Origin: Atopobiaceae bacterium
GTDB taxonomy: Bacteria; Actinomycetota; Coriobacteriia; Coriobacteriales; Atopobiaceae
Assembly: GCA_017510875.1 (NCBI GenBank)
Contig: JAFWLX010000320.1
Span: 1-5,341, forward strand
Length of the DNA stretch: 5,341 nucleotides
Direction of reading: 5' to 3'
Within the stretch, counting starts at the first letter, position 1, and every line of letters starts with the position of its first letter. The position numbers and the translations under genes are program-made. The notes below the pieces were generated by a model. The model did no database searches. It had not been told where the DNA came from and saw only the letters and a program-made list of their open reading frames with translations. Below are positions 1 to 5,341 of the stretch, one piece after another.

Positions 1-26
1 TGGCCCATCCGTGACGCTTGCAAGTT

Positions 27-896
27 TCAGCGCAGGTAGCCCCGCCTTCTGGGGAAAGCCGGCAGGTCGATGTTGATGCCAAGCAACAGCCTTGCCAGCC
101 ACACAAAGAAGAGCAGCACAAGAATGGGGATCACGCACGAGGTCACGATCATGACCGCCAGCGCCTCGACAAAGTTGTTGAGCGCGTTGCGGGCGCTCTC
201 GGTAAGCTTGTTCAGCTCCTCGGGTACCTGCAGCAGCACCTGCAGGGGGTTGCTCGAATCGTCGCTCTCTTGTCCAGCGCTGCTCTCTATGGCTTCGGTG
301 GTCTGCTCGGCCGTTTTGATGGTCTCGTCAATGGACGCCTGGTAGGTGCTCTCTATCATGCCCGACACGTACACACTGGCCGGAACCACCGCAGCCGAAA
401 TAAGGCCAAAGAGCGCAAGCTTGGATCCCAGGCGCATAAGCGAGCGACACCAAGGGATGCGTTCTGCCAGAAGCAGGGACGCCGCCACAAGCAGAAGCCC
501 AATGGGTATCAGCAGCCTGAACGACACCACACCCAAGACGGTTAGCAGGTACTTCTCTAGGTAGATGGCCGCAATGACCACCAAGAAGTCTGAGCTAAGG
601 TCCACAAGCTTCTCGGCAATGGGCGTGCCCACGTCTCCGGGTAAAAGCGATATGGCCGCAGACGAGCCCGTAGAAGCACCCATAAGGTTCATGACAGTGT
701 TGCGCTTGGCGTCAAGCGCACTGATTGTCGATGCATACGTGGCAGGATTGGCAAAGTATGCGGCCAGCACAAAGAAGGACAGCACGGCCAGAAGCATGGC
801 AAAGGCAGCAAAGCCCATGCGCCACTTGGCATCTGAGGCCGGAGGTTCCGGATGTCCCAGCTCGTCTTGTTGGGCTTTCTCTATCTCGTTGGACAT
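27..896 (-). CDS. Uncharacterised multi-spanning membrane protein downstream of corA
   Basis: I cannot assign a named family or function to this 289-residue protein. It begins with a hydrophilic acidic tail (1-25). Strongly hydrophobic stretches lie at about 28-49, 127-144, 159-179 and 243-273, with a further hydrophobic but charged stretch at 103-124 that contains E114-K115. Residues 55-102 form a polar loop rich in small residues, including LLPGDVGTPIAEKL. Residues 181-242 are a polar, probably helical segment rich in E, T, S and Q. The C-terminus is basic (FPRRRGYLR). Four true spans with 103-124 as a re-entrant or interfacial helix would put both termini and the basic 145-158 loop inside; this topology is inference. 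The start is well fixed: AAGGAGG (902-908, minus strand) sits 5 nt before the ATG. The gene lies 13 nt after the corA stop, so co-transcription and possibly translational coupling are likely. The stop is TGA at 27-29. Existence of the gene is near certain; its role is unknown. Confidence 0.9.
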   Translation of the reverse strand: MSNEIEKAQQDELGHPEPPASDAKWRMGFAAFAMLLAVLSFFVLAAYFANPATYASTISALDAKRNTVMNLMGASTGSSAAISLLPGDVGTPIAEKLVDLSSDFLVVIAAIYLEKYLLTVLGVVSFRLLIPIGLLLVAASLLLAERIPWCRSLMRLGSKLALFGLISAAVVPASVYVSGMIESTYQASIDETIKTAEQTTEAIESSAGQESDDSSNPLQVLLQVPEELNKLTESARNALNNFVEALAVMIVTSCVIPILVLLFFVWLARLLLGINIDLPAFPRRRGYLR

Positions 897-909
897 GAAC
901 GCCTCCTTA

Positions 910-1848
910 TCACAGCACCCGTCTGTTCTTGAGTATGATGGCTATGACCACGCAAGCTATCATCGTGATGATGTTGATGATCATGAAGCCATGCGGCGCA
1001 TTGGAAAATGGCATCCACTCCCCTGCCACGTTCATACCATAGGCGCCCGAGATGACCGTGGGAATGGATAGCACGATGGTGATGGAGGTCAGACGCTCCA
1101 TAACATTGTTTAGACGCGAGTCCATGATGGATGACACTAGCTGGCGCGTACCGTCAATAACCTCGCGATAGATCTGTGCCATCTCGATGGCCTGCTGGTT
1201 TTCTACGATGGCGTCATCCAAGATGTCGCGGTCCTCGGGCTGGTTAAGATGCCCATAGCGGGTAAGGCGACTGAGCACGCTGGCATTGCCGCGCAAAGAC
1301 GTGGAGAAGTACACGAGCGTTGACTCAAGCTCATGCAGCTGGATAAGGTCACGCTCGTCCGCCACCTTCTCGATGCGTTCCTCAAACTCCATGCGCGTAT
1401 GGTCAATGCCCGCAAGCACCTGCTGGTAGCGCAGCGCAATGCGCAGCATGATGCGGTACACAAAGGCCAGGCGGTTCTCGGTCGAGAGGTCACGGATGCG
1501 CGCTGTATGAAACGAGCTGAGCACCGAGGTCTCTTCCGAGCAGACCGTCACCACGTTCTCCGCGGTAAGGATGATGCCAAGCGGGATGGTGTTGTACACC
1601 TGCTCGTGGTGGCGCTCCTCGCGTGCGGGCATGTCCACCACGATGAGCGTGTAGTCGTCCTCGGTCTGTACGCGGGCCTTCTCCTCGGGGTCAATGGCGG
1701 CAAGCACGTCGTCCTGGTCGATGCCAAGCACCTTGGCAACGCTTTTGGCCTCGTCGGCTGTAGGGCTGGTAAGCTCGACCCATGTGCCGGGCGTAATCTT
1801 ATCAACAGGACGCATCTCTCGCCCAAACGATCGATACAGCTCGATCAT
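910..1848 (-). CDS. corA: CorA-family divalent cation (Mg2+/Co2+) transporter
   Basis: This 312-residue protein fits the CorA family, homopentameric channels that admit Mg2+ (also Co2+ or Ni2+) across the cytoplasmic membrane. Residues 1-250 form the soluble alpha/beta and long-helix domain, ending in a long polar helix (about 205-250). Two C-terminal membrane spans follow, at about 253-270 and 287-307. The signature Y-G-M-N lies at 270-273 at the end of the first span, then a short external loop (VAGEWMPFSNAPHG) and a basic tail (KNRR). Length matches the usual 310-350. I chose the ATG at 1848 because AAGGGGG (1854-1860, minus strand) lies 5 nt upstream and the MIELY beginning reads as a family N-terminus. 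An in-frame ATG at 1953 would add 35 residues without a comparable ribosome site. The post-GMN loop lacks the common MPEL wording but keeps an acidic residue (E277). The gene ends in tandem TGA-TAA stops and leads into the membrane protein gene. The family is secure; the exact ion is not. Confidence 0.93.
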   Translation of the reverse strand: MIELYRSFGREMRPVDKITPGTWVELTSPTADEAKSVAKVLGIDQDDVLAAIDPEEKARVQTEDDYTLIVVDMPAREERHHEQVYNTIPLGIILTAENVVTVCSEETSVLSSFHTARIRDLSTENRLAFVYRIMLRIALRYQQVLAGIDHTRMEFEERIEKVADERDLIQLHELESTLVYFSTSLRGNASVLSRLTRYGHLNQPEDRDILDDAIVENQQAIEMAQIYREVIDGTRQLVSSIMDSRLNNVMERLTSITIVLSIPTVISGAYGMNVAGEWMPFSNAPHGFMIINIITMIACVVIAIILKNRRVL

Positions 1849-1919
1849 GCCTACCCCCTTTGACAACCATGTGCCCAGTCTGATTTGGCATGCGCCTTCC
1901 GTCTGCCGAGTAAAGCATA

Positions 1920-1933
1920 TGAAATCGTTCTCG
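1920..1933. promoter_or_regulatory. Candidate LacI-family operator (CG-centred)
   Basis: The 14-mer TGAAATCGTTCTCG has the central CG and A/T-rich arms typical of operators bound by LacI-family repressors. It matches the general pattern TGAAAnCGnTTTCA at 10 of 12 defined positions, and the Gram-positive cre pattern TGWNANCGNTNWCA at all but the last. It lies about 80 bp upstream of the GH32 start codon, and a LacI-family gene lies downstream of the sucrose genes. It could equally be a CcpA-like catabolite site, or chance. The right arm is imperfect. Confidence 0.35.
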
Positions 1934-2001
1934 CACTGCCACCAGGATGCCATCGTAGCCTATTCTCAACACGAGTGCAGCAAAACCTTTATGCATTTTA
2001 T

Positions 2002-2007
2002 AGGAGG
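2002..2007 (+). promoter_or_regulatory. Ribosome binding site fixing the GH32 start
   Basis: AGGAGG here is a perfect Shine-Dalgarno, 4 nt before the ATG at 2012. It decides between that ATG and an in-frame ATG at 1991, which lies upstream of this site and has no comparable motif before it. The spacing is slightly short, but the match is complete. Confidence 0.8.
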
Positions 2008-2011
2008 CAAG

Positions 2012-3487
2012 ATGGCCAACAAGAGCTGGGAGCTTGGATTTCACCTTCGCTCGCCACGCAACTGGCTTAACGACCCAAATGGGCTCTGTCAGTTTCGCGG
2101 CACGTACCGCTTCTTCTACCAGTACGACCACAACTGGCCCGCAATAGACCAGAAGGCCTGGGGGCAGTTCTCCTCCCCCGACCTTATCCACTGGACCTAT
2201 GAGGGTGTGCCCATTGAGCCCTCGATAGACGAGGACCGCCATGGCGTCTTCTCTGGCTGCGCATTTGTTGAGAAGGGCGGCGCATCTGACGGCGGCGACC
2301 TTATGCGCGTGTACTACACCGGCAACGTGGTTGATCTCGTGCCCGGCCACAGCCCCAAGGACTTTGACTATGTCTACGCAGGCCGCGAGGGCAACACCAT
2401 CACCTGTACCAGCGAGGACGGCGTGAACTTTGGCCCCAAGCAGGTGCTTTTGCGCAACAGCGACTACCCCGAGGAATGCAGCTGCCACGTGCGCGACCCC
2501 AAGGTGTGGGAGCAGGATGGTTGCCGCTACATGCTTCTGGGCGCACGTCACAAGGACACGCGCGGCATGTGCCTGCTCTTTAGCTCGGACGATGGCCTTA
2601 ACTGGACCTTTATGCACCCCATCAACTCGGAGTACTCGTTTGGCTTTGTGTGGGAGTGCCCCAACATCGTGCAGCTTGACGGCCACGAGTACCTGGCCAT
2701 ATCGCCCCAGGGCCTGCCGCGTCTTAAGGATCGCTGGTTCAACCGCTGGACGCCCGGCTACTTTGAGCTTCCCGAAGGCCAGCGCCTTATAGACACCGAG
2801 GTCATTGACGAGCGCGGCTTTGAGCAGTGGGACTTTGGCCATGACTTCTATGCGCCGCAGATCTTTAGCGACGAGAAGGGCCGTACCCTGCTGGTTGGCT
2901 GGATGGGCACCTTTGACGAGTATTACACCAGCGTGCCCGACGACCTTGACTGGTGGCACTGCATCACGGTACCCCGCGTGCTTACGCGCCGTGCCGACGG
3001 CCGCATACTGCAAAACCCCGTCCCCGAGATCGAGGCGCTTCGCGGCGAGTCCGTCGCACTGGCACATGGCATACCACTAGAGATTTCTGGGCGTTGCTGT
3101 GACCTTGTGCTCACCGACCTTAAGGGCGAGGGCATGGTCACGCTTGACGACAGCTTCCAAGTGCTCTATCAAAACGGCCGCCTGGGGATAGACTACCTTG
3201 ACGAGACAAGCGGAGCCGGACGCAAGGGTCGCTCGATTCCGCTCGACGAGCTGCACGACCTGCGCATTCTTGTTGATGGCTCGGCAATAGAGATCTTTGC
3301 CAACGGCGGGGCCGAGACCTTTGCCTCGCGCTGGTTTGGACCCGAGCTTGATCACATAAGCGTGATCAGCACCTTCTCGCCAGCAGGCATTACCTACCCC
3401 ATGACCAACACGATGGCAAAGATGTACGCCACCGCACAAGCTCCCGACCTTGAGTTTCCCGGCTGGAACGAGACGATCAACCGCTAG
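2012..3487 (+). CDS. Glycoside hydrolase family 32: sucrose-6-phosphate hydrolase / beta-fructosidase
   Basis: The 491-residue product hydrolyses terminal beta-fructofuranosyl bonds (sucrose, sucrose-6-phosphate or short fructo-oligosaccharides). It has the three GH32 hallmark motifs in order. NDPNG sits at 20-24, with D21 as the expected nucleophile. RDP is at 161-163, with D162 as transition-state stabiliser. WEC is at 214-216, with E215 as acid/base. Supporting family features are GQFSSPDLIHW (51-61), FSG (80-82) and GHDFYAPQ (276-283). The five-bladed propeller spans roughly 1-335. A C-terminal beta-sandwich (about 340-475) contains LVDGSAIEIFANGG, typical of the second GH32 domain. No signal peptide is visible, so it should act in the cytoplasm on imported sugar. 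Length is usual for ScrB-like enzymes. The start is set by AGGAGG at 2002-2007. The sucrose phosphorylase gene follows after 45 nt, which implies one operon. Scr-type (sucrose-6-P) and fructosidase activities cannot be separated from sequence alone, so I leave the symbol blank. Confidence 0.95.
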   Translation: MANKSWELGFHLRSPRNWLNDPNGLCQFRGTYRFFYQYDHNWPAIDQKAWGQFSSPDLIHWTYEGVPIEPSIDEDRHGVFSGCAFVEKGGASDGGDLMRVYYTGNVVDLVPGHSPKDFDYVYAGREGNTITCTSEDGVNFGPKQVLLRNSDYPEECSCHVRDPKVWEQDGCRYMLLGARHKDTRGMCLLFSSDDGLNWTFMHPINSEYSFGFVWECPNIVQLDGHEYLAISPQGLPRLKDRWFNRWTPGYFELPEGQRLIDTEVIDERGFEQWDFGHDFYAPQIFSDEKGRTLLVGWMGTFDEYYTSVPDDLDWWHCITVPRVLTRRADGRILQNPVPEIEALRGESVALAHGIPLEISGRCCDLVLTDLKGEGMVTLDDSFQVLYQNGRLGIDYLDETSGAGRKGRSIPLDELHDLRILVDGSAIEIFANGGAETFASRWFGPELDHISVISTFSPAGITYPMTNTMAKMYATAQAPDLEFPGWNETINR

Positions 3488-3532
3488 GACCACAACCGTT
3501 TTGTCAGTTGTACCGTATAAAGGAGGAACCAC
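3488..3532 (+). promoter_or_regulatory. gtfA: Short GH32-gtfA spacer with strong ribosome binding site
   Basis: The 45-nt gap has no terminator. AGGAGG (3521-3526) lies 6 nt before the gtfA ATG at 3533, within TATAAAGGAGG. The TATAAA (3516-3521) resembles a -10 box, but the only -35-like element (TTGTCA, 3501-3506) is just 9 nt away. An internal promoter is therefore not supported, and co-transcription with the GH32 gene is the simpler reading. Confidence 0.6.
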
Positions 3533-4954
3533 ATGAAGCTCGCCAACAAATGCATGCTCATCACCTACGCCGACAGCCTGGGCGACAACCTGACCGATCT
3601 TAAGGAGGTGCTCGACACCCATCTGGACAAGGCCGTGGGCGGCGTGCACATCCTGCCGTTCTTCCCCAGCTCGGCCGATCGCGGCTTTGCCCCCATGCGC
3701 TACGACATCGTGGATCCCGACTTTGGTGATTGGGCCGACGTCAAGGCCATTGGCGACGACCGCTACCTGATGTTTGACTTCATGATCAATCACATCAGCC
3801 GCCAAAGCCCCTACTTCCAGGACTTCCTTGCCAAGAAGGACGACAGCGAGTTTGCCGACTTCTTCATTCGCTACAAGGACTTCTGGGCTGCCGAGGGCGG
3901 TTTTCCCACCGACGAGCAGGTAGACGCCATCTACAAGCGCAAGCCTCGCGCACCGTACGTGGAAGCCGAGTTTGCCGACGGCACCACCGAGAAGGTGTGG
4001 TGCACCTTTGGCGAGGAGCAGATTGACATCAACGTAAAGAGCGAGCGCGCACAGCGCTTCTTCCGCGAGACGCTTGAGAACATGGCTGCCAACGGCGCCT
4101 CGATCATTCGCCTGGACGCCTTTGCCTATGCCTGCAAGCGTGCCGGCGGCAGCTGCTTCTTTGAGCAGCCCGACACGTCAAACCTGCTCAACGCGATGCA
4201 GGAGGTGCTTGGCGACGACATCATGGTGCTGCCCGAGATTCACGAGCACTACACCATGCAGTTCAAGGTGAGCGACATGGGTTACTGGGTCTACGACTTT
4301 GCCCTGCCAGTGCTCACGCTGCACGCTCTGTACTCCGGCGACGGCCAATACCTCAAGCGCTGGCTTGAGATGAGCCCCAAGCATCAGTTCACCACGCTCG
4401 ACACCCATGACGGCCTGGGCATTGTGGACGTCAAGGACCTGCTGCCCGACGACCAGACCGACTGGGTAAAGGAGAAGATGTTCTCCGAGGGTGCCAACGT
4501 GAAGAAGATCTACAACACCGAGGCCTACAACAACCTGGACATCTACCAGGTAAACACCACCTACTACAGCGCGCTGGGCAACGACGACGCGGCCTACGAC
4601 CTGGCCCGCGCCATCCAGATGTTTGCCCCCGGCATCCCCATGGTGTACTACGTGGGCCTGCTTGCCGGCAAGAACGACCTCGAGCTGCTTGAGGCCACCA
4701 AGGAAGGCCGCAACATCAACCGTCACTACTACAGCAAGGACGAGATCGCTACCGAGGTCGAGCGCCCCGTGGTACAGGAGCTGCTGCGTCTGATGGAGCT
4801 GCGCAACACGCACCCGGCCTTTGACGTTGAGGGCGACATCGAGGTCACCTGCGGCGAGGACGGCGCCTTTACCATCCGCCGTACCGCCGGCGACGCCTGG
4901 GCCCAGCTTGATGCCAACCTCAAGGACCACAGCTACAAGATCACGCACTCGTAG
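3533..4954 (+). CDS. gtfA: Sucrose phosphorylase (GH13 subfamily 18, GtfA type)
   Basis: This 473-residue enzyme should catalyse sucrose + phosphate to alpha-glucose-1-phosphate + fructose in the cytoplasm. It is a retaining GH13 barrel. RLDAFAYA places the nucleophile at D195, LPEIHEHY places the acid/base at E235, and LDTHDG places the stabilising aspartate at D293 beside H292. These correspond to D192, E232 and D290 of the Bifidobacterium adolescentis enzyme. The opening MLITYADSLG, VGGVHILPFFPS (35-46), DFMINHISRQS (82-92), the active-site loop NNLDIYQVN (333-341) and GLLAGKNDLELL (375-386) are sucrose-phosphorylase hallmarks. They read closer to Streptococcus mutans GtfA (about 480 residues) than to bifidobacterial enzymes (about 504), from memory of those proteins. 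The C-terminal beta domain is complete, ending in a TAG stop. Related GH13_18 members act on sucrose-6F-phosphate or glucosylglycerate, but the LDIYQVN loop favours plain sucrose. It is the second gene of the operon and is followed by a strong hairpin. Confidence 0.95.
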   Translation: MKLANKCMLITYADSLGDNLTDLKEVLDTHLDKAVGGVHILPFFPSSADRGFAPMRYDIVDPDFGDWADVKAIGDDRYLMFDFMINHISRQSPYFQDFLAKKDDSEFADFFIRYKDFWAAEGGFPTDEQVDAIYKRKPRAPYVEAEFADGTTEKVWCTFGEEQIDINVKSERAQRFFRETLENMAANGASIIRLDAFAYACKRAGGSCFFEQPDTSNLLNAMQEVLGDDIMVLPEIHEHYTMQFKVSDMGYWVYDFALPVLTLHALYSGDGQYLKRWLEMSPKHQFTTLDTHDGLGIVDVKDLLPDDQTDWVKEKMFSEGANVKKIYNTEAYNNLDIYQVNTTYYSALGNDDAAYDLARAIQMFAPGIPMVYYVGLLAGKNDLELLEATKEGRNINRHYYSKDEIATEVERPVVQELLRLMELRNTHPAFDVEGDIEVTCGEDGAFTIRRTAGDAWAQLDANLKDHSYKITHS

Positions 4955-4982
4955 GCTCTACGCACACGCAACAGACCTCTAG

Positions 4983-5021
4983 TGGTGGGGGGCCACGCTC
5001 TTGGGCGTGGCCCCCCCACCA
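4983..5021 (+). terminator. Strong GC hairpin after gtfA (probable transcription end)
   Basis: The arms 4983-4998 and 5005-5021 pair over 16 base pairs with a single bulged C (5017), closing a 6-nt loop (TCTTGG, 4999-5004). The stem is almost all G-C (six Gs facing a run of Cs, then CCACGC/GCGTGG). It begins 28 nt past the gtfA stop, where an operon terminator is expected. No run of T follows on either strand, so it is not a textbook intrinsic terminator. It may be a U-less terminator or an mRNA 3'-end stabiliser. Confidence 0.6.
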
Positions 5022-5169
5022 GCATCTACATCCTAGGGCGCAACCTTACCAGCAGAGGCCACCCACCTAAAACGTGAGACTTCTGATACTTATTGAGCTT
5101 TTGCCTCCATCAGAGCGGTTACCATTACAAAAGAACGATGCAGGTACAGCAGCTGTGAGGGGCCACCCT
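5022..5169 (+). promoter_or_regulatory. Upstream region of the lacI-type gene
   Basis: This stretch must hold the repressor gene's own promoter if the hairpin at 4983-5021 terminates transcription. I see no clear -35/-10 pair: TTGAGC (around 5094) and TTGCCT (5101-5106) are -35-like, but neither has a good -10 at 16-18 nt. A CG-centred operator-like site (5110-5123) and a perfect 11-bp inverted repeat, ACAGC-A-GCTGT (5146-5156), could be autoregulatory sites. The Shine-Dalgarno GAGGGG (5157-5162) lies 7 nt before the ATG at 5170. Confidence 0.4.
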
Positions 5170-5341
5170 ATGGACATCAACGAGATTGCACGCCTGGCAG
5201 GAGTGTCAAGGGCAACCGTCTCGCGCTACCTTAACAACGGCTATGTGAGCCAAGAGAAGCGCCGGCTCATTAGCAACGTCATAAAGGAGACGGGGTACGT
5301 TCCCTCGCAGTCGGCCCAGCAGCTGCGCACGGGCAAGACCA
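5170..5341 (+). CDS. LacI-family transcriptional regulator, N-terminal part (runs off window)
   Basis: Only the first 57 codons are present; the frame is open to the window edge. They encode a complete LacI-type DNA-binding domain. The helix-turn-helix is at 3-21 (INEIARLAGVSRATVSRYLN), the third helix at about 29-41, and the hinge helix is PSQSAQQLRTGK (45-56). Aligned with E. coli LacI, recognition-helix positions Y17, Q18 and R22 are R14, A15 and R19 here. L52 corresponds to L56, the leucine that pries open the central CpG of the operator. The ligand domain lies outside, so the inducer is unknown. Position next to GH32 and gtfA suggests a sucrose or fructose-derivative responsive repressor of that operon (inference). 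The ATG is supported by GAGGGG at 5157-5162 with 7-nt spacing. Confidence 0.93.
   Translation, partial: MDINEIARLAGVSRATVSRYLNNGYVSQEKRRLISNVIKETGYVPSQSAQQLRTGKT

Larger units (their letters stand above)
1849..2011. promoter_or_regulatory. Divergent intergenic region between corA and the GH32 gene
   Basis: These 163 bp must carry the start signals for both the corA pair (minus) and the sucrose genes (plus). I find no convincing consensus promoter on either strand. On plus, TATTCT (1961-1966) matches the -10 consensus at four of six positions but has no good -35 at the right distance. On minus, a GTGGCA - 17 nt - TATGCT pairing, with its -10 reading into corA, matches four of six at each element and is only weakly supported. 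A CG-centred LacI-type operator candidate lies at 1920-1933. Both gene-proximal ends are occupied by ribosome binding sites. Confidence 0.5.

Noticed and set aside
1859..1864. Exact TTGACA -35 hexamer on the plus strand
   Set aside because: No -10 hexamer follows at 16-18 nt (the sequence there reads TGATTTGG), and the site overlaps the corA ribosome binding site.
1849..1953. 35-residue N-terminal extension of CorA from an ATG at 1953
   Set aside because: It has no good Shine-Dalgarno and would consume most of the divergent regulatory region. The ATG at 1848 has AAGGGGG at 5 nt.
1694..2011. Upstream extension of the GH32 frame to an ATG at 1694 or 1991
   Set aside because: The 1694 start would overlap corA and add 106 residues with no family resemblance. 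The 1991 ATG lies upstream of the AGGAGG that serves 2012.
1802..3067. Long open frame (421 codons) antisense to the GH32 gene
   Set aside because: It lies opposite a gene with complete catalytic motifs. The translation is a low-complexity V/A/H/L-rich string with no domain or ribosome site, a usual by-product of GC-rich codon bias.
3492..3504. ACAA-N5-TTGT inverted repeat in the GH32-gtfA gap
   Set aside because: The arms are only 4 bp, too short to call an operator or hairpin without conservation data.
4178..4948. Long open frame (256 codons) antisense to gtfA, and a similar one at 3077-3805
   Set aside because: These have the same shadow composition (V, L, G, H rich), no recognisable motif, and lie wholly or mostly opposite well-supported genes.
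5138..5158. Six-codon ORF (MQVQQL) just before the regulator gene
   Set aside because: There is no convincing ribosome site and no attenuator-type codon run or alternative hairpins; probably chance.
1..5341. CRISPR arrays, insertion sequences, tRNA or rRNA genes
   Set aside because: I saw no repeat-spacer pattern, transposase, terminal inverted repeats or cloverleaf sequence in reading the window.

Overview
The window holds a sugar-utilisation cassette for sucrose or short fructans next to a divergently transcribed membrane-protein pair. All genes are densely packed, GC-rich (high fifties percent by eye) and preceded by strong AGGAGG-type ribosome binding sites. I infer a GC-rich Gram-positive-type anaerobe or lactic/gut-type bacterium, with class Coriobacteriia (Actinomycetota: Collinsella/Olsenella-like) as the best guess. 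That rests on codon usage and gene style only; there is no rRNA or marker gene to confirm it.

Layout. Minus strand, left third: corA (Mg2+/Co2+ transporter family, stop at 910, start at 1848) is followed after 13 nt by an unrecognised multi-spanning membrane protein (896 down to 27). They look like a two-gene operon with a tandem TGA-TAA stop running into the second gene's Shine-Dalgarno. A 163-bp divergent intergenic region (1849-2011) follows. Plus strand, right two thirds: a family GH32 beta-fructosidase / sucrose-6-phosphate hydrolase (2012-3487), then a 45-nt gap, then a GH13_18 sucrose phosphorylase of the GtfA type (3533-4954). A 215-bp intergenic region with a very strong GC-rich hairpin (4983-5021) separates these from the first 57 codons of a LacI-family repressor (5170 to the window edge).

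How the genes may work together. The LacI-type protein is the natural candidate regulator of the GH32-gtfA pair. A CG-centred, LacI-operator-like site (1920-1933) lies about 80 bp upstream of the GH32 start. Both enzymes are cytoplasmic (no signal peptides). GH32 would hydrolyse a terminal beta-fructosyl linkage in sucrose, sucrose-6-phosphate or imported short fructo-oligosaccharides. GtfA would split unphosphorylated sucrose with phosphate into glucose-1-phosphate and fructose, saving one ATP. No transporter is present, so the uptake route (ABC, MFS or PTS), which would decide the GH32 substrate, lies outside the window.

This is mostly a recognisable metabolic region. I do not see a clear undescribed system; the least explained element is the membrane protein coupled to corA.
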